Assembly (NCBI GenBank): GCA_015852425.1
Contig: JAAAIG010000441.1
Location: forward strand, 8,493 to 26,575
Length of the DNA stretch: 18,083 nt
DNA from: Gryganskiella cystojenkinii
Taxonomy: Eukaryota > Mortierellomycota > Mortierellomycetes > Mortierellales > Mortierellaceae
Reading direction: 5' to 3'
Shown: positions 1-7,214 of the stretch, in pieces
Layout: every line of letters starts with the position of its first letter
How positions within the stretch are numbered: position 1 is the stretch's first letter
Notes under the pieces: generated by a model
Database searches by the model: none
What the model was told of the DNA's origin: nothing
The model's input: only the letters and a program-made list of their open reading frames with translations
Program-made: the position numbers and the translations under genes

Positions 1-1354
1 CGAGCTTTTTGATCAATCCACATCCCTAAGTGTCTAAGGCCAGAGAAAAAAAAACCCGTTATTACCATCCGTGATTGAGTTCCAAAACTTGTAGAGTAGA
101 GCCGCGGACAAGAGATCGAACATGGTCGCAAACATGGATCCGTTGATCCGTCCTTGGGTTGCGGTCGCGATCTTGGAGCTGAGCCCAAAGAGGATCAATT
201 GACTCAACGAAAACGATACCAAGGCAAAGGTCGCGAAAACTATATTCGGAATAAGTGCTGTTACTCCAAATGCAAGGCAAAGGGGGAAGAGATAAAGAGA
301 CAGGGAGAGAGTACTTACTCAGCGATCCATATTCGTCCAGTTTTCGAAAAACGAGGATACAAGCGAGGATAAGGTAGATTAGAACAGCGACCGCGGGGAA
401 GACCAAAGTAAAGAAAAAGAGTCCTGCGCTGTGACCGTTATGAAAACTCGTGATATCCCAGGCGAGATCGAGTGACAGGAAAGTAATGATGATCATCCAT
501 GCGGTATTTGTCCCTGAGATAAACTGGAAGAGACAATAGCGGGTCAAAAAAAAAGAGTGAGTGCTAAGAAGTCGAAAATAGACTCGGACGAGCAGCACGT
601 CCAGAGTGTGTTAATAACCCTGACTCTCGGACTGACCAGCATGGTTTGTCGTGTGCCATCTTCGACAAACTGGAAAACTAAGATATGGAAAAATAAAAGT
701 GGATGCATGTGTGTAAGCACGAGCTGCAGGACAAGCACAGCAGCGTGCACATGAACACGCAGACAAACGCATGGAGAGGGGGTCCTCACCCCGCATGTGT
801 CACAAACAAACAAGCAAGAGGTTACGAATGAAAGCGTTCAGGACCAAGTCCCAAAAGAAACAAACCATCGCGCCAAGATGGAAAGCAGATACCCAGATCA
901 AGAAAGTCTTGTTCTTGGGGAAGTGACCGCCGATGGTGAAAACTTGGAGGAACAAGACACAGACATAGATAAAGAACATGATCGACAGCTCTGTTCTGCC
1001 TATGGAAAGATATTCAAGAATTGGTTTCCTGTGTTTGTGGAGCGTATTTTTTTTTTTTATTGTATATGCTAGCAGGAAGTGTTTATTAATCACCATTCAC
1101 TCTTGGTACGTTTCCTTACCGACAGCAGCAAACATTCGATGAGACTTGTATAGGATCTGATGAGCAACAGTCATGATACCCAGGAGACTAATCAGGATTG
1201 TTCCCAGATCCCGAACGGCTGGGTGACCCTGTCTTGGGATCAATAGACAGTGATCCAGAATCGAGTCTCTCAGTGTATGGTTCGACAAGAGATTGCAACT
1301 TGGTAATGGGACACAGGCTGCACAGAGTGCACCAAAGTCACCGAACCACGACAT
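1..1354 (-). CDS. CHS7: Chitin synthase export chaperone (Chs7 family), partial at 3' end
   Basis: Proposed exons, in coding order: 1354-1120, 999-826, 677-637, 523-319, 257-66 and 25-1; phases agree at every junction. About 290 residues are in the window and the C-terminus lies beyond the edge. The N-terminus begins MSWFGDFGALCAACVPLP, matching the Chs7 signature of a Phe-rich start followed by PLP-x-C. Other family-like stretches are AVGRTEL at the first junction, FVEDGT after the third transmembrane segment, and GSMFATMFDLLSA...YKFWNSIT near the end. Hydrophobic segments are spread as in a seven-span membrane protein. In yeast, Chs7 sits in the ER and is needed for chitin synthase Chs3 to fold and leave the ER; the same role is inferred here. 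Exon 3 is only 41 bp. The last intron would be just 40 bp (65-26); if it is not spliced, translation stops at 34-36 after a Phe-rich tail. The family call is firm, the C-terminus is not. Confidence 0.85.
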
Positions 1355-1595
1355 CTCTCGTTGACCGAGGAAAGAGACGTGAGAGACGAACCGGAGAATG
1401 AGGAAAGGGTATCAAATCAAAGAACAAAAAAGTACGAAGATAGTGAAGGAAAGAGAGGGGAAACCTGAGAAGAAAGAGAGAAAGAAAGAGAAAGTGAACA
1501 AGGAGTGGGGAGATTAGAAGAAGCGCTTTCCACACGGAGGCATAGGAGACAGTGAACTTGTCCTCTTTGATTTCAAGTTACTACTCAAACATTAG
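1355..1595. promoter_or_regulatory. Intergenic region upstream of CHS7, pyrimidine-rich on the minus strand
   Basis: Read on the minus strand, 1400-1500 is strongly C/T-rich, as is common in fungal leaders and promoters. No clear TATA box was seen at a sensible distance from the ATG at 1354. The plus-strand side has a TAG at 1593 that closes the frame of the Myb-like pseudogene. Confidence 0.4.
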
Positions 1596-3121
1596 ACGGC
1601 ACAAAGAAAGTCACAAAAAATCGAAAGCTGCAGAAAATCGCGATCACCCCGTCCGAAGGCATTAGGATATGCATCTCCCGGACAAAACCACCCTTCTGCG
1701 GCAAGTCATCAGCGTAGTCTCACGGATAACCTCTTCCGGGCACTACCAACGGTGTCTGCTCGTTTTACCTCGACAGCCCTTATTTCTCACTCCTACAACA
1801 ACGTTCCAGGGCCAGACGAATTCATTCCAAGCATTCTACAATTCTGGCAGTTGAAGACACAACAACAACAACAACAACAATAACAACAGCAGCAGCAGAA
1901 TGAAACACCATTACTATCAACAGTAAAAACAACAAGGGTCCTACTCAGGTACCTTCAAGGAAGACTCTGGACACCAGAGGAAGACCAAATCATCATCCAC
2001 TCTTTTCAAGTTCCCCAAGGTCTCCGATATGCAGTTCGAGAATTATCACCCAAGAGAACCCGTTTGGCGATTTCGTCGCGTTGTCAGCTTCTCTTCCCCA
2101 ATACGCACCACTATGCCTATAGGATCGAATACAAGACTTGGTCGAGCGCAGATGCTGAAAAGCTTCGATCTCTGATTAAACAGGGTACACCCCCGTTCGA
2201 GATCCGTGAGGCGCTCCAAGATCGGTCCATGTCTGCAATCAGCCTTCGCTACTACCAAGAGTCAAAGAAGAGCTCAATCTAAAATTCAGTCGCAAGGACC
2301 AGCATCGAGCAAGACCACGACAATGATGATGAGGAAAAAGCGACAGCCGAAAACTTTTCTCTTGCAATGTACCCCAACAGGAAAGAGCGTTTAAAGAAAA
2401 GTCGTAGTAGCTGGAGTACGGTGGATCAACAGCATCTCGAAGGACACATCGAGCGATTCAAGGCCTCGAACCCGGACGACTGGGCCATGAGGGACATGCT
2501 CCTCAGTGTCATGTTCGATCCCAGCTGGACCCGGAACCGAAACGCGACCGAGGCTCGGATGCGAAGGACCCTCGGCGAGGAAGCTCTTCTAGCGGATGGA
2601 GCGAAACGGTTATGGGGCCTTGGTCCAGCACAAGGCGCCATCCCTTCGATCAAGGCAGAGTTTTATCGATGAGGAAGAGAAACGGCTCTTGGATGCGGTC
2701 GCGGAACAAGTCCATCCATCCTATCACCACCGAGCCAGCTTCCTTGGTGAAAGCTACAGCGATCATACCGAAATCAAGCCGAACATGACGGAGACGAAAA
2801 CGATGCAAACAAGGCCGTACCTGACCCTGGATTCACCAGCTCTGGATAAGATCAACTGGAGAGTGGTTGCGGACAAGGTCAAGGATCATACACCTTTCTG
2901 ATGTCAGGAGCGATCGACTCTCGCTCCGAATCTTGAGTCCCTGGACCGAAGAAGTATTAAGACGACTAAAGGAAGGAGATGAGAAGTTTGGATCAGATTG
3001 GATGGCGATCATGAAATACGTTCGCAACAGAACCTCGGATCTAGTACGACAAATGCGTTCTCGAATTGCTTGCGCAAAACGTTTATTACAGCAGAAAATT
3101 GAGGAAATACCCACGAAATGA
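1596..3121 (+). pseudogene. Decayed multi-repeat Myb/SANT DNA-binding protein gene
   Basis: Conceptual translation gives a continuous series of Myb/SANT-like repeats: LWTPEEDQIIIHSF (from 1965), TWSSADAEKLRSLI (about 2133), SWSTVDQQHLEGHI (about 2412), a fourth repeat with DEEEKRLLDAV and NWRVVADKVKDHT (about 2668-2890), and PWTEEVLRRLKEG (about 2939), ending at the stop 3119-3121. Upstream, from 1596, the frame is open and encodes a Ser/Thr/Arg-rich leader and a polyGln stretch. The reading frame is broken by TAA at 1881-1883 (within the polyGln), TAA at 2280-2282, a frame change between about 2607 and 2660, TGA at 2899-2901, and another frame change between about 2902 and 2937. There is no in-frame ATG before the first stop. 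Normal introns do not explain this: sequences bracketing the stops are only about 29-30 bp, although a 52-bp intron at 2609-2660 is possible for one shift. A live gene with sequence errors, or a shorter product starting at the ATG at 2367, remains possible. Confidence 0.6.
1860..1898 (+). repeat. CAA/CAG trinucleotide tract (polyGln coding in the pseudogene)
   Basis: Seven CAA triplets are followed by one TAA, one CAA and four CAG triplets. In the frame of the Myb repeats this is a polyglutamine tract in which one CAA reads TAA. A single C-to-T change would explain the stop. Confidence 0.85.
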
Positions 3122-3740
3122 AGTGAGATAGAAGGAGCAAAAAAAAAGTCTTCACGGTAAATGAGAAGTGGCCAGGAGGGAAGGCAGGGGAATATGTGGG
3201 GTCCCTTTTTTCTTTTTCTTTTTTTTTGCGCACGACATACATCGAGGCTTTAAAGTGCACGATCCACGTTTGTACGAGTGGGGCGTTTTTTTTCGCAGAT
3301 CTGCAATTGAAAATTTTGACTATTAGACCATAATTTGATAATGTGGGTCAAACGAGCGGTTTGTTCCGAACGGTCAGGCACACCATAACAATGACATGGC
3401 CCGTCCTCACACCACAACGTGGGCAAAGAGAACGAAAGTGGGCAAAGCACTTCTTGTCTTAGCCCAGTATGCCGCCCGCACACTTTTTTTTTTTTTTTTT
3501 TTCCTTTCTGCCAGTTGCTCATTCAGGAAGGACGGCAAAGGTGGGTTCTTTGTTGATGAGACTAATTTGAACTCAAAAAAAAATGTATAGGTGGCACTGG
3601 AAAAAATGCGGGCAAAAGCGCTGTGTAGAAAAAAAATCGATCGACCAAACAAAAAGGTATAGGTGGCATGTCTCCATTTTATTCAGGCGTAAGATCACCC
3701 ATGCTTGTTGCCTTGATATTTTTTCCTCGCCTCGATTTCC
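3122..3740 (+). promoter_or_regulatory. Upstream region of allantoicase with short direct repeats
   Basis: No gene is supported here. The sequence is low in complexity, with a T19 run at 3484-3502. Two exact direct repeats stand out: GTGGGCAAAG at 3419-3428 and 3438-3447, with a relaxed third copy near 3608, and GTATAGGTGGCA at 3585-3596 and 3657-3668. AGATAG near 3125 and TGATAA near 3335 fit the HGATAR consensus of fungal nitrogen GATA factors, but two such hits are expected by chance. A regulatory role is inference. Confidence 0.35.
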
Positions 3741-3749
3741 TATATAAAG
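3741..3749 (+). promoter_or_regulatory. TATA box of allantoicase
   Basis: TATATAAAG lies 136 bp upstream of the allantoicase ATG and is followed by a CT-rich leader, the usual arrangement of a fungal core promoter. Transcription probably starts in the pyrimidine-rich stretch just downstream. Confidence 0.7.
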
Positions 3750-3884
3750 GACCTACCTTCTCTTCCTTCCCACCTCTTTTTCTTGTTCATCTACAATAAA
3801 CGACAACAACAACCCTCCACACTCACACCTGCCCGCATCCAACTCACAGTCCCACGTACATACATACACGCACAAATCAAGAAT

Positions 3885-5101
3885 ATGGTTAACACTGCTG
3901 CACCCTCCAACTTCGTCATCCCCATCGAGAAGATCAACGAGACCTTCAAGGAGTACACCGGTAAGTCAGCACGATTCCCCTTCCATCTCCCTCTCATGGA
4001 TCACTTTGATCAACTCCACTGACATTCCAGCTCCCTTTCGCTCATCGCTTCATAGATCTCGCTGTCGCTACTCGCGGAGGCAAGATCATCACACTGACAG
4101 ATGAGTGGTTCGCCGAGGCCAAGAACCTTTTAACCCCTACTGCCCCCATTTCTGCCCCTGGTCGCTTCGTTCCCACTGGAGCCTGGTATGACGGTTGGGA
4201 GACTCGCCGTCATAACAGCCCTAACTATGACTGGTGTGTAATCCAACTCGGCTATGCCGGTACCATCGCCGGATTCGAGATCGATACTTCTTATTTCACT
4301 GGTAACCATTCCCCTTTTGTCTCTGTCGAGGGTTGCACTGAGACTTCTCCCGCCAAGGCCCAGATCCGCACCCATGAGGAGTGGGACAAGGTTGAGTGGG
4401 TCCCCGTACTCACGAAGGTCGCTTTGAACGCCAACGCGCGTCATGGTTTCAAGTTGAAGGCCGGTCCTACTCGTGAGCATTATACCCATATCCGTTTCCG
4501 TATGTACCCTGATGGAGGTGTCGCTCGTCTTCGCGTCTATGGAAAGGTTCACGAAGTTCACCCCGCGAACAAGCAAGAGCTTTACGATTTGGCTTCTGCT
4601 GCTGCTGGTTCTTTGGTAGTTGATTACTCAGATGCCCATTACGGTCACCCCTCCAATATCTTGTTGCCCGGTCGTGGACATGATATGTCGGACGGTTGGG
4701 AAACGAAGCGTTCTCGTGCTCCAGGTCATGTTGACTATGCGACCATCAAGCTTGGTCAGTCTGGTCATGTCACAGATATCGAAATTGACACTGCTCATTA
4801 TATGGGTAACCCTCCCAAGCAGGTGACCATTGAGGGATTTGAGGCTGGTTCGGACAAAGCCATCGTGTTGTTGGACCAAGCTCCTGTGACGCCTCACCGT
4901 CAACATTTCTTCAAGGTTGCTGACGGATTGACGACCAAGAAGTTTGAAAAGGTGAAAGTGATCATGATCCCCGACGGTGGTATCAAGCGTGTTCGTGTCT
5001 GGGGTGCTGCTACCTTCCCCGCGGTCAAGCCCGAGGGCTCATTGATTGGCGTCCGTCAGGAGTTACCTGATGAACATACCTGGAACCAGAAGAAGATCTA
5101 A
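3885..5101 (+). CDS. DAL2: Allantoicase (EC 3.5.3.4)
   Basis: Two exons, 3885-3960 and 4056-5101, joined across a 95-bp intron (donor GTAAGT, acceptor CATAG), give 373 residues, close to the usual size of fungal allantoicases. The enzyme hydrolyses allantoate to ureidoglycolate and urea in purine degradation, letting the fungus use purines as nitrogen source. The protein holds the two tandem allantoicase repeats: WYDGWETRR followed by GTIAGFEIDTSYFTGN in the first half, and DGWETKRSRAPGHVDYATIKL followed by GHVTDIEIDTAHYMGN in the second. Each ends in a PDGGVARLRVYG or PDGGIKRVRVWG strand. No signal peptide or membrane span is seen, so it is probably cytosolic. The start is fixed by the TATA box, the leader and the N-terminal PSNFVIPIEKINETF. 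No key segment is missing. AATAAA at 5174-5179 is a candidate poly(A) signal. Confidence 0.96.
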
Positions 5102-5283
5102 AAGAAAAGGAAAAGTGCTGGTCGAGCTTTTTAAAGCGATGCCCGACAATAGCTAAACCTCATAAAACAACGAAATAAAGCAAAAATAATAAAAAGCCCA
5201 AAAAAAAAAAAAAAAAATGTTTTATTTTATTTTCATTTTTATTATTGATGACAAGAAACTGCCAGGTTGATTTGTGGGTCTGT
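5102..5283. terminator. Shared 3' region of two convergent genes
   Basis: This 182-bp stretch is very A/T-rich. On the plus strand AATAAA lies at 5174-5179, followed by an A18 run at 5200-5217. On the minus strand AATAAA occurs at 5243-5238, 5231-5226 and 5226-5221, about 40-60 nt after the stop of the facing gene. Cleavage and polyadenylation of both genes are therefore likely to occur here, possibly with overlapping transcript ends. Confidence 0.55.
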
Positions 5284-6342
5284 TTAATTTTTGCTCTTAA
5301 GTTCCTTGAGTTGACGTTGGACCTCTTCGAAGATATACCCATGGAAATCATCCAACTTGGGGACCCATCCCAGGATTTCTCGGGCCTTGACTGCTCTCGA
5401 GCGAGAGTTACCTCCAATCAGCAATGCAGCATGTGCGGGCCAGTACGCATCCTCCTCATCCGCGGGGACAGACTTGACTGTATTTGAGTCGTTGATACCT
5501 AATTGAACAAAGGCCTTGGCGATTTCCTGGGCAACCTGTCCGTAACTGAAGTCATCCCCAGACTGAGCAAAGTAATAAGCGTCCTCGTTCTTGGGCAACG
5601 ATCCCACGGTCGAGCCGTCTTGAGGTTCCCGCAACGCACGCTCTAACAGGAGGATGTAAAACAGGGCAAGGTCATGGACATGGACCTTGGACCAGATATT
5701 CTTGCCGGCCCCGATTTGGAAAGCCTGTCGATGTTTCAACGATGTCCGGATCTGAAACGGAATTTGGATCGAGTTGTGGTTTCCAGGACCCGAACCGAAA
5801 CCCCAGATCGTCGGAGGCGCGACAATATAGGTATCCACGATCCCTTTGAGTTTTGGGTTGATAATCTCGAGATCGACGTTTCTGTGGAGTTGAGTGGGTT
5901 TAAGCGAGTTGAGATGAGCGAGATCATTATCATGAAAGATCTCCTCGCTTGCAAATGCGCCATTAGCTCCGTCCAGGAGCACACCGGTGCCGCTGGTATG
6001 GATCAAGACGGGGCGTGTACGGACGCCGTCTTGAGGACGAGGACGGTGAGAGAGGCCACGAAGGATGGCTTGGATCGAGGGGAGATGATCAGCATCAGCG
6101 AAGGACAGGACAACATCTGCCTTGGAGGCCTCGTCTTCCAGAAGCTTGACGTCATCAAGAGAGCCAAGGACGGGTTCGATACCGAGTGGACGGATGTCGG
6201 TCTCGGCCTTTTCCTTATTACGGACTAGGGCGCGGATAGAGTAGACGGTGTTGACGTTTGGCTTGTTGAGGAGGAGATCAATTGTAGTCGAGCCTACGTA
6301 TCCAGTCGCGCCTGTAATGAAGATCTTGGTGGTGGGTGACAT
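5284..6342 (-). CDS. NAD(P)-binding Rossmann-fold protein, atypical extended SDR / NmrA-like
   Basis: Intronless, 352 residues from the ATG at 6342. The N-terminus MSPTTKIFITGATGYVGSTT is a Rossmann beta-alpha-beta turn with the GxxGxxG dinucleotide motif at residues 11-17. It is followed by a DDVKLLEDEASKADVVLSFA stretch typical of NAD-dependent epimerase and NmrA-like proteins, and HTSGTGVL in mid-protein. No YxxxK catalytic pair is evident; at the expected place after the SGTG strand the sequence reads HRNVD, which would put His and Asp where Tyr and Lys normally sit. A sensor or non-classical oxidoreductase role is therefore as likely as ordinary dehydrogenase activity. The frame stays open to 6501, but this upstream ATG lies 5' of the TATA box and its extension is leader-like, so 6342 is preferred. 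The substrate is not predictable. The gene converges on allantoicase, with no functional link evident. Confidence 0.85.
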   Translation of the reverse strand: MSPTTKIFITGATGYVGSTTIDLLLNKPNVNTVYSIRALVRNKEKAETDIRPLGIEPVLGSLDDVKLLEDEASKADVVLSFADADHLPSIQAILRGLSHRPRPQDGVRTRPVLIHTSGTGVLLDGANGAFASEEIFHDNDLAHLNSLKPTQLHRNVDLEIINPKLKGIVDTYIVAPPTIWGFGSGPGNHNSIQIPFQIRTSLKHRQAFQIGAGKNIWSKVHVHDLALFYILLLERALREPQDGSTVGSLPKNEDAYYFAQSGDDFSYGQVAQEIAKAFVQLGINDSNTVKSVPADEEDAYWPAHAALLIGGNSRSRAVKAREILGWVPKLDDFHGYIFEEVQRQLKELKSKN

Positions 6343-6458
6343 GGTTGGTTGAAGAGAAGTGGACTGAATGGTTGTTGTTTGTTTAATAGGAGAAAAAGAG
6401 AACAAATGTGGATATGAATGGTAGGAAGAGAAAGTCAGAGAGAGCAAGTTGAATCGCT

Positions 6459-6465
6459 CTTTATA
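6459..6465 (-). promoter_or_regulatory. TATA box of the SDR-like gene
   Basis: TATAAAG on the minus strand, 117 bp upstream of the ATG at 6342, followed by a C/T-rich leader with CAACAACC just before the start. The arrangement mirrors that of the allantoicase promoter. Confidence 0.6.
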
Positions 6466-6753
6466 GGTCTTTTTCGAGGATGGGCGGTGTTTCGTACTCA
6501 TTTTTGATTTCTAATAAACGTTTTTTCGTAGCTGCAATGAACTTGATATCGCCCATTTTTTTTTGAACCAAGGGATCACGCAATATCCCTGTGCGTTTAT
6601 TCATTATTTCCCGGGGTTTTGCTTTCTCGTGTGCGCTCGTTAGCTGAATAATTGTTGTGGACACCTTCAAAGTCACTTGGCTGTCGTCGCGAGTCAAACG
6701 CTTAGAAATATGCAACAGGAATCCCACAACCCATATATTTATCTATTTTTTTA

Positions 6754-6878
6754 TACAGGTGACGGCATCAGATTGGCACAGGTCGAAAATTTTTTGGCAT
6801 GCCAACAGCGAACTATCTCGTGTCAGCTCTGTGCCAATTCAAATTTCGACCTGTGCCAATCTGATGCCGTCAGCTGTA
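6754..6878. mobile_element. Foldback element, MITE-like (TA-flanked, 33-bp inverted ends)
   Basis: The arms 6756-6788 and 6844-6876 are reverse complements at 32 of 33 positions, the only mismatch being 6759 against 6873. The element starts CAG and ends CTG and is bounded by TA on each side, which fits a TA target-site duplication of Tc1/mariner-type elements. The element is 121 bp long and has no coding capacity. Inside, TTGGCATGCCAA (6794-6805) is a 12-bp palindrome, TGCCAA at 6832-6837 extends the stem, and CTGTGCCAAT is repeated directly at 6829-6838 and 6851-6860. Because TA is self-complementary, the flanking TA could also be part of the repeat. A non-mobile hairpin RNA locus is the main alternative. 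Confidence 0.6.
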
Positions 6879-7214
6879 CTTGCTCTATTCTTACGATGAA
6901 GCAACCCAGGATGGAAACATGGCGTTAGCATTGCCTTCATTCAAAACATTTTCACTCATAAACTAGGCAAAAAAAAGGAAATGTTGTCATGAAGCATACA
7001 GATGTTTTTATATTTCTTGGATTTAATTACAAAGGGAGTGTGTTATTCTCCTCCTTTTTCAGCCCTTGTAGGGGAGAAAGGAACGACAGCGGTTGACATC
7101 AAAAATGATAACGAAAAGAGAGGGGGAAAGTAAATGGATGGTATATCTTTGAGCATTGAAAATAACTATATATGATGAGGATGCTCCTGGGGTGGCGCAA
7201 TTTCTAATTCTTTT
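6879..7214. other. Intergenic sequence downstream of the CSC1-like gene
   Basis: No gene is supported here. The sequence is A/T-rich and probably holds the 3' untranslated region of the minus-strand gene ending at 7215. The part of the gap between the SDR promoter and the foldback element (6466-6753) likewise shows no convincing coding frame. Confidence 0.4.

Noticed and set aside
2877..2906. Intron with a good-looking 3' end (CTGATGTCAG) that would remove the TGA at 2899
   Set aside because: It would be only 30 bp, and it would delete part of a conserved Myb helix.
5674..6228. 184-codon plus-strand frame
   Set aside because: It is the antisense shadow of the SDR-like coding sequence.
6343..6501. 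N-terminal extension of the SDR-like protein to an upstream in-frame ATG
   Set aside because: The extension crosses the TATA box and C/T-rich leader, and the Rossmann motif starts right after the ATG at 6342.
6657..6928. Two overlapping plus-strand frames across the foldback element
   Set aside because: They read through the inverted repeat and have no family-like sequence.
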